Shown piece after piece: positions 54,613-62,598 of a stretch of 64,000 bases of DNA. The translations under genes were made by a program, and so were the position numbers. The stretch is taken from contig CANJUD010000010.1 in NCBI GenBank assembly GCA_947477885.1, forward strand, positions 58,415-122,414, read 5' to 3'. How positions within the stretch are numbered: the first letter of the stretch is position 1; each line of letters begins with the position of its first letter. The DNA comes from Bacteroidota bacterium (GTDB lineage Bacteria; Bacteroidota; Bacteroidia; UKL13-3). The notes beneath the pieces were generated by a model that searched no databases, had not been told where the DNA came from, and saw only the letters and a list, made by a program, of their open reading frames with translations.

Positions 54613-55389
54613 ATGAAAAACTTCTTCCTAATAGCCGGACCCTGTGTAGTTGAAAGCATTGACCTGTGTGATGAAATAGCAGGCAAAGTAAAAGAGCTTA
54701 CTACAAAATATGATATACCCTATTATTTCAAAGCATCATACAGAAAAGCCAATCGTTCACGACTTGATTCTTTCAAAGGCGAAGGTGATATAGCTGGTTT
54801 GGAGACCATTGCACATATCGGTAAAACTCATAATCTGCCCACACTTACGGATATACATGAAAGTCATGAAGCGGCCATTGCGGCTTCGTTTGTGGATGTA
54901 TTACAAATACCTGCATTTCTGTGTAGGCAAACAGATTTATTAGTAGCCGCAGCAAAAACTGGAAAAATAGTAAACATTAAAAAAGGACAATTTTTGTCGC
55001 CCGATGCGATGCAACATGCGGTTAATAAAGTGGCAGCACATTCAACTGCTGCAGTTTGGTTAACCGAACGCGGAACTACTTTCGGCTACCAAGATATGGT
55101 TGTTGATTTTAGAGGAGTACCGATTATGAAAGAAACGGGTTGTCCTGTTATATTAGATTGCACGCACAGTTTGCAACAACCAAATCAAAGTAGCGGTGTA
55201 ACAGGTGGTTTGCCACACCTCATTGAAACCATTGGCAAATGCGGCATTGCGGCAGGTTGCGATGGTATATTTATAGAAACACATCCCAATCCTGCAAAAG
55301 CATTGAGCGACGGAGCAAATATGTTGGCTTTGGATAAAATGGATGCTTTGTTGGAAAAATTGACTAGGGTAAGAGAAGCGGTTTTGTAA
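54613..55389 (+). CDS. kdsA: 3-deoxy-8-phosphooctulonate (KDO-8-P) synthase
   Basis: 258 residues, the normal length. It condenses phosphoenolpyruvate with arabinose-5-phosphate for lipopolysaccharide KDO. Signatures are FLIAGPCVVES, YYFKASYRKANRSR, ALL-beta-barrel strands, LCRQTDLL, WLTERGTTFGYQ and DCTHSLQQPNQSSGVTGG. The Cys in GPCVVES marks the metal-dependent class, as in Aquifex; the E. coli type has Asn there. A long structured leader separates it from its likely promoter. Confidence 0.97.
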   Translation: MKNFFLIAGPCVVESIDLCDEIAGKVKELTTKYDIPYYFKASYRKANRSRLDSFKGEGDIAGLETIAHIGKTHNLPTLTDIHESHEAAIAASFVDVLQIPAFLCRQTDLLVAAAKTGKIVNIKKGQFLSPDAMQHAVNKVAAHSTAAVWLTERGTTFGYQDMVVDFRGVPIMKETGCPVILDCTHSLQQPNQSSGVTGGLPHLIETIGKCGIAAGCDGIFIETHPNPAKALSDGANMLALDKMDALLEKLTRVREAVL

Positions 55390-55446
55390 TTATATAATAA
55401 TAGTTATTCTCGATGAATTTTAATTTGCAAACGGGAGGGGCATCGG

Positions 55447-55638
55447 GACTATTTTAGTAGACTTCAAGCAGACGTATTTGTGTGGCAGGTTGAGCAGGAG
55501 AAAAACTGTTTGAGCATGCGTATGGTTTAGCTAAGGGCGAGTTTTTTTCTCCAGCAAAATAGTCTGCGTAGTAAGTCAATAAAATTGGACCTAGCCCTAG
55601 CGTTTTTTGTTACTTTTTGGGACAATGCCAAAAAGTAA
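55447..55638. repeat. Structured intergenic element (two hairpins), possible dispersed repeat or RNA
   Basis: The outer arms GACTATTTT (55447-55455) and AAAATAGTC (55556-55564) are perfectly complementary. They enclose a second stem GGAGAAAAACT/AGTTTTTTTCTCC (55497-55507, 55540-55552). A separate 11-bp perfect stem TTACTTTTTGG/CCAAAAAGTAA with a 7-base loop lies at 55610-55638. No gene is visible in 55390-55730. The arrangement resembles intergenic repeats I remember from other Bacteroidota, without proof. Confidence 0.6.
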
Positions 55639-55730
55639 AATGTTTCAAGAGAATTCAAGTTGTAAGTTTCCCCCTAATGTATCATTAAAAAAGTTTTTTA
55701 TTATATACGTTATATAGTTATAATTGCACT

Positions 55731-57425
55731 ATGTATTTTCAAAAGAAATATCATCTTTTATATCTTATTTTATTAATGTATGGAAGTGCATACACCCAAA
55801 ACTCATGGATGCGACCACCCATCGACAGCCCATTATACCTAAGCGGAAACCTATGTGCCTTGCGTGGCGGACATTTTCATTATGGAATAGATTTGCCCAC
55901 AAACAATACCGAAGGTTGGCCTATTAGAGCCGTGGCAGATGGTTATGTATCGAGAGTGAATATATCGCCTTTTGGTTATGGGAATGCATTGTTCATTACA
56001 CATTATAATGGTTATACAACGGTGTATGCACATTTGAGTAAATATGAAACCCATATATATAATTATATTTTAGCACAACATTATAAACGCCAAAGTTTTT
56101 CATTGGATGTTTTTCCAACCAAGAATTTATTAAAAGTAAAGAAAGGCGATATCATAGCATACAGCGGAAACAGTGGCGGTAGCACGGGACCGCATTTACA
56201 TTTTGAGGTGCGGGATGGGAATAATTTGTTGGTGAATCCGCAGTTGTTTTTGGATATTCCGGATACGGTTAAGCCTGTGGTGCAGAATATATATATAATA
56301 AATAATGAATGGATAAGAATTGGATTGAATGAATCAGAATCAAAAGGAATTGAAATTTATAATAATCAAAAATGTTCGGTGTATCATGTCCCTGCTGGTG
56401 AATTTGTATTAGAAGCAGAAATTTTCGACCGTCAGTTTTTTTATGAAAACAAACTTTCTCCACAAGAAGTGAAAGTTTATCAAAACGAAAAATTGATTTA
56501 TCATAGTACCTTCAAAAGTTTTGGTTTTCATCATGATAAATATATAAACCGTCATACCAATAATACTTTTTTATGGGATAGCGGAAAGTATTTGCAGAAA
56601 CTATATATTGATAAAAATAACTTTGCTCCATTTTATGATAGAAGTATAGGAAATGGAAGAATGCAAATTAAAGAAGGGGAGATTCAATACATAAAAATAC
56701 TTGTTTCAGATGCAAAAGGCAATGAAAGTGATTTGATTCTTAAACTTGTTGGAGATGGGCCGCAATTTATTGATTTAGATGGAGGTTTTTTTAATGTAAC
56801 TCCCGATTCAACATCAATTATATATGATAGTCTTGGTACAACAGTTTTAAAAATAGACCCAGGCACTCTAGATTTTCCAATGCATTTAACTATTAAGAGA
56901 ATTGAAGATGTAGGTAATGCATCTAGTCATATTGCAATTTCGAGTGATGAGAATAAATTTATTTCTTTTTTGAAACCTGTATCATTTATAACTCCAATCC
57001 ATTTACTGGATCCAAACATTGCTTCTTATATTTCTTCTAGCAAAATATTATTAGCTGAAATAACCAAAGATGACAAAGCAATTCCCATTCAAACCAAAAT
57101 CGAAAAGAATAAAATTACAGGTATTATATATCATACTGGAACCTATAAAATGTTGGCTGATTTAACAAAACCTGAAATCGAATTTGTATCTGGTAGTAAT
57201 AACCAAATCATCTACAAAATATCCGACGAACTCTCAGGCATATCAAGCTATCGAATGCAAATCAACGGCAAATGGGTATTGGCAAAATATGATGTGAAAG
57301 CAGGGAAATTAATATATGATAAGGATAGTTATTTACCCAAGGCAGAAAAATATATAATCTCAGTTTCTGTATGTGATAATAAAGGGAATTGTAATTATGT
57401 AACGAATACGATTCAGGCGTTTTAA
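55731..57425 (+). CDS. M23-family peptidase (LytM domain) with C-terminal beta domains
   Basis: 564 residues. The signal peptide ends near GSAYTQ. The M23 domain spans about 45-170, with zinc-site motifs GGHFHYGIDLP and TGPHLHFEVRD and the strand GNALFITHYNGYTTVYAHLS between them, carrying an insertion near residue 110. The remaining ~390 residues are Ig-like/beta sandwich domains with an unassigned role. It is likely a periplasmic or outer-membrane-linked endopeptidase that cuts peptidoglycan cross-links, or a LytM-type activator. The stop codon TAA is formed by the first bases of the nested repeat that follows. Confidence 0.93.
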   Translation: MYFQKKYHLLYLILLMYGSAYTQNSWMRPPIDSPLYLSGNLCALRGGHFHYGIDLPTNNTEGWPIRAVADGYVSRVNISPFGYGNALFITHYNGYTTVYAHLSKYETHIYNYILAQHYKRQSFSLDVFPTKNLLKVKKGDIIAYSGNSGGSTGPHLHFEVRDGNNLLVNPQLFLDIPDTVKPVVQNIYIINNEWIRIGLNESESKGIEIYNNQKCSVYHVPAGEFVLEAEIFDRQFFYENKLSPQEVKVYQNEKLIYHSTFKSFGFHHDKYINRHTNNTFLWDSGKYLQKLYIDKNNFAPFYDRSIGNGRMQIKEGEIQYIKILVSDAKGNESDLILKLVGDGPQFIDLDGGFFNVTPDSTSIIYDSLGTTVLKIDPGTLDFPMHLTIKRIEDVGNASSHIAISSDENKFISFLKPVSFITPIHLLDPNIASYISSSKILLAEITKDDKAIPIQTKIEKNKITGIIYHTGTYKMLADLTKPEIEFVSGSNNQIIYKISDELSGISSYRMQINGKWVLAKYDVKAGKLIYDKDSYLPKAEKYIISVSVCDNKGNCNYVTNTIQAF

Positions 57426-57595
57426 TATTTCGTCCCGATGGGACTTCTTCTCACTTATCGATTTTTTTTCTACCAATATTTCGTCCCGGTGGGACTTGCG
57501 TTGCTCAAATTTCAAAGTCCCATCGGGACGAAATATTGGTAGTATTGTGTGATAGATGTGTAGCCATTCCAAGTCCCGTAGGGACGTAATATTGA
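57424..57595. repeat. Nested four-copy GTCCC/GGGAC element, locus 2
   Basis: AATATTTCGTCCC-GAT-GGGACT (57424-57445) and ACCAATATTTCGTCCC (from 57473) read rightward. AGTCCCATCGGGACG...ATTGGTA (57516-57542) and AAGTCCCGTAGGGACG (57570-57595) read leftward. This is the same order and orientation as at 38120-38283. Its first bases make the stop codon of the M23 gene. Confidence 0.85.
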
Positions 57596-57661
57596 TCGTC
57601 GGGTTTTTGTTGCAATGAATTGTATCATCTACAAAACAACCAATTATATATCATTCCCTTT

Positions 57662-57669
57662 TACCTTTG
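57662..57669 (+). promoter_or_regulatory. -7 promoter element 4 nt from the methyltransferase start
   Basis: TACCTTTG, then CCAC, then the ATG at 57674. This is the same 4-base spacing as at aroB and the DUF3467 gene, implying a leaderless or near-leaderless transcript. Confidence 0.5.
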
Positions 57670-57673
57670 CCAC

Positions 57674-58552
57674 ATGATTCTGCACACACCCACACATTGG
57701 AAAGAATATGAACTGATTGATTGCGGCAATTTTTCCAAACTGGAAAAATTCGGTCCTTATATATTAATCCGTCCAGAGCCACAGGCGGTGTGGGAACCTG
57801 TGATGAACATGCAGGAGTGGCGTAAACAGGCACATGCAGAGTTTATCCAAAAAGGTAGCTATGCCGGCGATTGGAAAAACCTGAAACAGATACCAGATCA
57901 CTGGAATATCAATTACAAACACAAAGGACTTGATTTGAAATTTCGCTTAAGTATGACAGGTTTTAAGCATGTGGGCATATTTCCCGAGCAAGCAGTTAAT
58001 TGGGATTTCTTATATAATTTCTATAATAATATTAAAAGTCAAGAGCAACCAAGTTTCTTGAATTTATTTGCCTACACAGGCGGTGCATCCATTGCTGCCA
58101 AAGCCGCTGGAGCTGATGTAATACATTGCGACTCGGTAAAACAAGTAGTAAGTTGGGCCCGACAAAATATGGAACTCAGCAATTTGGATAATGTGCGTTG
58201 GGTAATTGAAGACGCTCTCAAATTTGTGAAACGCGAAGTAAAGCGGGGCAAAAAATATAATGGTATTGCGTTAGATCCTCCAGCATACGGAATAGGAGCA
58301 AATGGCGAACGTTGGAAACTGGAAGAAAATATCAATGAACTGATATATGAAACTTCGCAACTTTTACATCCCACAAATTATTGTTATATATTAAATTGTT
58401 ATTCCCTCGGCTTCTCAAGTTTGGTGGTCGAGAATTTATTACAATCGCATTTCCCAAAGCATTTGGGAAGAGAAACTGGAGAGATTTGTTTGCAGAGCAA
58501 AACAGGTTACAGACTACCTTTAGGAGTTGTAGGCAGGTTGCAGAGCAAGTAA
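57674..58552 (+). CDS. Class I SAM-dependent methyltransferase, RlmI/RlmK-like (rRNA cytosine C5 type fold)
   Basis: 292 residues from the ATG at 57674; the longer frame from 57620 would translate the promoter. It has the SAM-binding motif FLNLFAYTGGASIAAKAAGA, the acidic motif II (VIHCDSV), VIEDALKFV, and the catalytic loop ALDPPAYGIG. Family knowledge suggests methylation of 23S rRNA, but the N-terminal PUA domain of RlmI is absent, so the target is uncertain. It is monocistronic. Confidence 0.92.
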   Translation: MILHTPTHWKEYELIDCGNFSKLEKFGPYILIRPEPQAVWEPVMNMQEWRKQAHAEFIQKGSYAGDWKNLKQIPDHWNINYKHKGLDLKFRLSMTGFKHVGIFPEQAVNWDFLYNFYNNIKSQEQPSFLNLFAYTGGASIAAKAAGADVIHCDSVKQVVSWARQNMELSNLDNVRWVIEDALKFVKREVKRGKKYNGIALDPPAYGIGANGERWKLEENINELIYETSQLLHPTNYCYILNCYSLGFSSLVVENLLQSHFPKHLGRETGEICLQSKTGYRLPLGVVGRLQSK

Positions 58553-58559
58553 TATATAA

Positions 58560-58865
58560 TTATGCTTGTGCAGTTGGTCCGCCAAAGTTCATTGGGAACG
58601 GAGGCATTTCAGTTGATTCGATTTCACCAAATCCATCTTCAAATTTTTGTATATTATCCTGCAATGCTACCAGTAATCTTTTGGCATGTTGGGGTGTTAA
58701 TACAATTCTCGATTTTACCCTAGCCTTAGGCACGCCTGGCATAATGCGCACAAAGTCCACCACAAACTCGGTATTGCTGTGTGATATAATAGCAAGGTTT
58801 GAGTATATACCTTCGGCTACATCTTCGTTTAATTCTATGTCTAATTGTTGTTGTTGATTTTCCAT
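58560..58865 (-). CDS. DUF3467 domain protein
   Basis: 101 residues. The whole protein matches the DUF3467 pattern: QLDIELNEDVAEGIYSNLAII, HSNTEFVVDFVRIMPG, KARVKSRIVLTPQHAKRLL and ALQDNIQKFE. The function is unknown; it is small, acidic and cytoplasmic. A TATATTTG element (complement of 58870-58877) lies 4 bases before the ATG. It is convergent with the methyltransferase gene, 7 bases apart. Confidence 0.93.
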   Translation of the reverse strand: MENQQQQLDIELNEDVAEGIYSNLAIISHSNTEFVVDFVRIMPGVPKARVKSRIVLTPQHAKRLLVALQDNIQKFEDGFGEIESTEMPPFPMNFGGPTAQA

Positions 58866-58869
58866 GCTG

Positions 58870-58877
58870 CAAATATA
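58870..58877 (-). promoter_or_regulatory. -7 promoter element 4 nt from the DUF3467 start
   Basis: Reads TATATTTG on the minus strand, then CAGC, then ATG. It is the third example in this window of exactly four bases between motif and start. Confidence 0.45.
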
Positions 58878-58935
58878 GGGGATTTAGGATTTGGGAATTG
58901 GTTCGCCATTGATACACTTTATCTTTTTTACCAAT

Positions 58936-58981
58936 AAGGAATTAAGGGTATTAAGATTTTTCTTAATACCCTTAATTCCTT
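58936..58981. repeat. Perfect 20-bp inverted repeat with heptad register
   Basis: Bases 58936-58955 and 58962-58981 are perfectly complementary around a six-base ATTTTT loop. The arms are built of TTAAGG/CCTTAA-like 7-mers (GGAATTA, AGGGTAT). It could also act as a bidirectional terminator because of the T-rich loop and flank, but no gene end is close on the right. Confidence 0.75.
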
Positions 58982-59110
58982 AATGGTTTAATAAATGAGG
59001 CAAAAAGATGGAACAGTAATATCTAAGCAAAGTGATTATATAAGTCAGACAACCGAGGTACCTAAATCTTTTCGCCGCGACGGACTTGCTCCTAAATCAA
59101 GTTAAAGTTT

Positions 59111-59158
59111 CTTATTCCTAAGTCCTTATCCCTTATTCCTAAATTCCTTTCCCAGCCT
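59111..59158. repeat. Heptad-periodic stretch upstream of icd
   Basis: CTTATTC, CTAAGTC, CTTATCC, CTTATTC (59111-59138), then CTAAATTCC. The array ends at the icd -7 element. A TCGCCGCGACGG palindromic core lies upstream near 59071. The remainder of 58982-59110 shows nothing else. Confidence 0.7.
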
Positions 59159-59166
59159 TACCTTTG
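59159..59166 (+). promoter_or_regulatory. -7 promoter element for icd
   Basis: TACCTTTG, 20 bases before the ATG at 59187. The heptad array occupies the -33 region. Confidence 0.5.
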
Positions 59167-59186
59167 CACCAAAATAAGCGATATAC

Positions 59187-60416
59187 ATGAACAAAATAAA
59201 AGTTGCAAACCCAGTAGTAGAGCTAGATGGCGACGAAATGACCCGCATCATCTGGAAGTTTATCAAAGAAAAATTAATCCTCCCTTACCTTGAAGTAGAT
59301 ATCAAATACTACGACCTTGGCATGGAATATCGTGACCAAACCAATGACCAAGTTACCATCGATTCTGCAAATGCTATCAAGCAATATGGTGTTGGAATTA
59401 AATGTGCAACTATTACACCTGATGAAGCCCGTGTAGAAGAATTCAAATTGAAGCAAATGTGGAAGAGCCCCAATGGTACTATCCGTAATATTTTGGATGG
59501 TACTGTTTTCCGCGAACCCATTTTATGTAATAATGTTCCCCGCTTGGTACCTAACTGGACAGCCCCTATATGTATAGGCCGTCACGCATTCGGCGATCAA
59601 TACCGTGCTACCGATTTTGTAACTAAAGGAAAAGGAAAACTCACCGTAAAATTTGAAGGAGAAGACGGACAAGTAATCGAGCATGAAGTATATAATTTTA
59701 AAGGCGATGGTGTTGCATTAACGATGTATAATACTGACGAAAGTATTATGGGTTTTGCGCACTCATGTTTCAATACTGCCTTGGCTAAAAAATGGCCATT
59801 ATATCTTTCAACCAAAAACACCATTCTTAAAAAGTATGATGGTCGTTTCAAAGATATTTTCGAAGAGATTTATCAAAAAGATTATAAAGCAAAATTTGCT
59901 GAAGCAGGTATTGTATACGAGCATCGTTTAATTGACGACATGGTTGCTTCTGCATTGAAATGGAATGGTAACTTTGTATGGGCCTGCAAAAACTATGATG
60001 GCGATGTGCAAAGCGATACTGTTGCCCAAGGTTTTGGTTCACTCGGTTTGATGACTTCTACACTGATTACTCCCGATGGAAAAACAATGGAAGCTGAAGC
60101 AGCCCATGGTACTGTAACTCGCCACTATCGCGATCACCAAGCTGGCAAACCAACTAGCACAAATCCCATAGCAAGTATTTTTGCATGGACTCGTGGCCTC
60201 GAGTTCCGTGGTAAATTAGATAACAATCCAGAGCTTATCAACTTCTGCCAAACCCTTGAAAAAGTTTGTGTAGAAACCGTAGAAAGCGGCAAAATGACCA
60301 AAGATCTTGCAGTATGTATCCATGGAAATAAAGTAAACCATGGCGAACATTATTTATATACTGAAGAGTTTTTGGATGCGTTAGATACCAATCTAAAAGC
60401 AAAATTAGGAAACTAA
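59187..60416 (+). CDS. icd: NADP-dependent isocitrate dehydrogenase (eukaryotic-type)
   Basis: 409 residues. It belongs to the dimeric eukaryotic-like subfamily, judged by the start [20 protein letters not shown] and by [48 protein letters not shown], and [18 protein letters not shown] [16 protein letters not shown]. It oxidises isocitrate to 2-oxoglutarate in the TCA cycle and supplies NADPH. It stands alone, with its own promoter and a strong terminator. Confidence 0.97.
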   Translation: MNKIKVANPVVELDGDEMTRIIWKFIKEKLILPYLEVDIKYYDLGMEYRDQTNDQVTIDSANAIKQYGVGIKCATITPDEARVEEFKLKQMWKSPNGTIRNILDGTVFREPILCNNVPRLVPNWTAPICIGRHAFGDQYRATDFVTKGKGKLTVKFEGEDGQVIEHEVYNFKGDGVALTMYNTDESIMGFAHSCFNTALAKKWPLYLSTKNTILKKYDGRFKDIFEEIYQKDYKAKFAEAGIVYEHRLIDDMVASALKWNGNFVWACKNYDGDVQSDTVAQGFGSLGLMTSTLITPDGKTMEAEAAHGTVTRHYRDHQAGKPTSTNPIASIFAWTRGLEFRGKLDNNPELINFCQTLEKVCVETVESGKMTKDLAVCIHGNKVNHGEHYLYTEEFLDALDTNLKAKLGN

Positions 60417-60420
60417 TAAG

Positions 60421-60480
60421 CACACCGTCATGCTGAATTTATTTCAGCATCTCAGATCCTGAAACAAGTTCAGGATGACG
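60421..60480. repeat. Short hairpins after icd
   Basis: ATGCTGAAATAAATTCAGCAT-type stem (ATGCTGAA/TTCAGCAT) and GATCCTGAA/TTCAGGATGACG stem in a row. They resemble CTGAG-family members with shorter arms. Confidence 0.55.
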
Positions 60481-60496
60481 TTGGAGAAAATATAAT

Positions 60497-60528
60497 AAAG
60501 CCGTGCTATTTTTAGTGCGGCTTTTTTT
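60497..60528 (+). terminator. Rho-independent terminator of icd
   Basis: AAAGCCG (60498-60504) pairs with CGGCTTT (60518-60524). CTA/TAG pairing inside and a T7 tract follow. Confidence 0.7.
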
Positions 60529-60540
60529 ATATACGCCCGT

Positions 60541-60811
60541 CATTGCGAGGAGGAACGACGAAGCTCCCGATAGCTATCGGGACTCCTAGGGACGAAGCAT
60601 TGAACATTGTTTCGCACATTCCCTCGCTGTCTGAACATGATTTTTTTGATTTAGATGATTGCCATGATTATAATACATCCACTGCCTTTGGTCGTGGTGG
60701 TGAGCAGCCTGCACTGAGCAAACCTGTGCTGAGCGACAGCCGAAGTAGCCGAAGTGTAGTCGAACCATCGCCGACCAAAAGGATGGAACGCACTTTCTAA
60801 TCTTTATTCTA
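60541..60811. repeat. Intergenic repeat cluster
   Basis: No gene seen. It contains CATTGCGAGGAGGAACGACG then the perfect palindrome TCCCGATAGCTATCGGGA (60565-60582), and a diverged CTGAGC...AGTCGAA cluster (about 60704-60764). The 85-codon frame across it is repeat translated. Confidence 0.65.
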
Positions 60812-60893
60812 CTTTGGGCATGCCGCCTGAAGCAGGCGTCGGGCTATACGCCTTACTGCGTGCCGGCTTCTATCCCTCATGCGGCCGCACATT
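60812..60893. repeat. Dispersed element with TCGGGCTATACGCC, copy 2
   Basis: Matches 37939-38039 in its conserved outer blocks. The variable middle here is short (TTACTGCGT) in place of the TCCCGA hairpin. Confidence 0.8.
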
Positions 60894-60911
60894 TCCTCGC
60901 TGTCTGATGTA

Positions 60912-61475
60912 TTAATATTTCATAAATTTCTTGAGATTGCCAATCAAATCATCTGTCAATAATGTATACTTCTCTCCATTTATCCAAATATAAATATTCA
61001 TAATCCCAAAGGTATAATAATCTTTTCTAAAGCTTATGAATAAGTCTTTATTAACAGTATAGTCATGATATATTTCTTCGCCAACTTTAGGTTTTTCTTT
61101 CTCAACTCTATCAGTAAGAATCTTGTAATTATCTAAAATACTTTGACATTCAACTGTATCTAAATTTATATAAGTAACATCAGCGAAAATTGTCTTGTCT
61201 CCAGGGAATTTCTGCCGGGCTGCATAATATTTGTCAGCTCCGATCACTAGCCCTTTTGTTGATTTATATTTGTATCCAGTAAACTCAATATAGTTGCCCT
61301 CAGTGATATTATAATATTTAAAAAGTGAATAAATTCTAATAGTACTTGTTTCGCCTGAAATATGATTTTCTATATTTGTTTTAATGAATTTTTCTGTGAT
61401 ATAACGTGAGGCAGGGGCACAGCCAATCAGGGAAAAGGATAGAATTGTAAAAGTGGTGTAAATAGATTTTTTCAT
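60912..61475 (-). CDS. Hypothetical lipoprotein
   Basis: 187 residues. The signal peptide ends in a lipobox (FSLIGC, Cys near residue 19). The mature part is beta-rich with many Tyr, Ile and Lys, for example YIEFTGYKYKSTKGLVIG and IMNIYIWINGEKYTLL. I do not recognise it. It lies 6 bases downstream of the DUF2971 gene and is probably co-transcribed. The pair sits between repeat-rich DNA and an IS element, so it may be accessory. Confidence 0.82.
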   Translation of the reverse strand: MKKSIYTTFTILSFSLIGCAPASRYITEKFIKTNIENHISGETSTIRIYSLFKYYNITEGNYIEFTGYKYKSTKGLVIGADKYYAARQKFPGDKTIFADVTYINLDTVECQSILDNYKILTDRVEKEKPKVGEEIYHDYTVNKDLFISFRKDYYTFGIMNIYIWINGEKYTLLTDDLIGNLKKFMKY

Positions 61476-61481
61476 AATAGA

Positions 61482-62213
61482 TTAAAATATGGGGTTCTTA
61501 TTTAATTGAGACTGTATTACTTCGAAACTATAACCGTATCGTTTTACTGCTGCTCCAACTAGTTCTAAAAACCAACTAGGTGAATTTGGTGCAACATATA
61601 TTTTCTGAATTAAAGTTTTGATATCAACTTTAATTTGTAATCCACTAGAGATAGTTTCTTCTTCGTAGTCATATTTGCCTTCTTTGGACAGTATTGGTGG
61701 TTTTTTTATTACTGCTCTTATTTCTCTTTCATGCTCAAAACTTTTTCGTTTATGAACAAATGCACCAAATAGATTATTAACTCTTATTTGTTCAGTTTCA
61801 TAATCAATATATTTGATTTTACCAATATGCACTGTTTCTTCATCAATTATACTTTTCTTTAATAGTTTATAAGTTGACTGAATGGCAATACCTTCATCAC
61901 TTTTCAAATATAATTTCCACATTGCAGCTGACTCATGTTCATTCTCGTGCCAACAATTAATAGCTATAAATCTAGTAAGATTTTTGAAATGATTACTAAG
62001 ATATTGTTCAGAATATTGTTTAAATAAATTTTCCCTATTATCAATATTTATTTTTGGCCATGAACCTTCAAATGGATCTTGAAATTTGTCAACGCGTGCA
62101 AAGAATAAACAACTAGTATCAATTAATGAAATGAGCTTAGTAAAATCGATATATCTCCAAACTTTTATATCCTCATCAGCAGGTTCCATAAATGCAGAAT
62201 GTTTTCTATACAT
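61482..62213 (-). CDS. DUF2971 domain protein
   Basis: 243 residues. The N-terminal pattern WRYIDFTKLISLIDTSCLFFARVDKFQDPFEGSWP is the DUF2971 hallmark (split by description), followed by INCWHENEHESAAMWKLYL and FEHEREIRAVI. The fold and function are unestablished to my knowledge. Genes of this family are often in variable regions. An ATG at 62189 is an alternative start. It lies upstream of the lipoprotein gene. Confidence 0.88.
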   Translation of the reverse strand: MYRKHSAFMEPADEDIKVWRYIDFTKLISLIDTSCLFFARVDKFQDPFEGSWPKINIDNRENLFKQYSEQYLSNHFKNLTRFIAINCWHENEHESAAMWKLYLKSDEGIAIQSTYKLLKKSIIDEETVHIGKIKYIDYETEQIRVNNLFGAFVHKRKSFEHEREIRAVIKKPPILSKEGKYDYEEETISSGLQIKVDIKTLIQKIYVAPNSPSWFLELVGAAVKRYGYSFEVIQSQLNKNPIF

Positions 62214-62301
62214 ATTATTGTTAAAAGTTAATTAATCTTTCTCCCACAAATATATTCCTAAATCGCATCTCACAAAAACAATTATCTCACTAAGTGTCAG
62301 T

Positions 62302-62366
62302 CTGAGTTTATCGAAGACGGTGTTTGAAAGTACTACTTCAATTTGTCAACCCTTCGATAAACTCAG
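62302..62366. repeat. CTGAGTTTATCGAAG inverted repeat
   Basis: CTGAGTTTATCGAAG (62302-62316) and CTTCGATAAACTCAG (62352-62366) are perfectly complementary over 15 bases; a 35-base loop lies between. Confidence 0.8.
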
Positions 62367-62434
62367 GGTGACAAGTAGATTTAATCCGTGAAATCCCTAA
62401 ATCCGTGCAATCGGTGATTCAGAAAAAAAAATCA

Positions 62435-62522
62435 GGCGTCAGCAACATCGTACATCGTACATCGTACATCGCACATCGCACATCGCACATCGCACATCGT
62501 ACATCGCACATCGTACATCGTA
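62435..62522. repeat. GGCGTCAG core followed by eleven CATCGYA heptads
   Basis: GGCGTCAG (62435-62442) then CAA then 11 tandem 7-mers, each CATCGTA or CATCGCA (62446-62522). It is the longest perfect heptad array in the window and lies 11 bases from the left end of the IS element. Confidence 0.88.
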
Positions 62523-62598
62523 TTACTATATATTGACTCGTCCTAAAATAAGTTTACAGTTTAGTTAGTTAATCCTGCTATTAGTTTACAGTTCATTT

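Noticed and set aside
57360..57572. Leftward 70-codon frame over the nested repeat
   Set aside because: It is a translation of GTCCC/GGGAC repeat copies, with repeated SHRDEI words and no protein features.
57620..57673. 18-residue extension of the RlmI-like methyltransferase
   Set aside because: It runs through the TACCTTTG promoter. The ATG at 57674 fits the family start.
60543..60800. 85-codon open frame after icd
   Set aside because: It translates only repeat DNA (TCCCGA palindrome and CTGAGC-AGTCGAA units). The GC-rich content explains the lack of stops.
62446..62522. Possible CRISPR array
   Set aside because: The units are 7 bases and contiguous with no spacers, and no cas genes are in the window.
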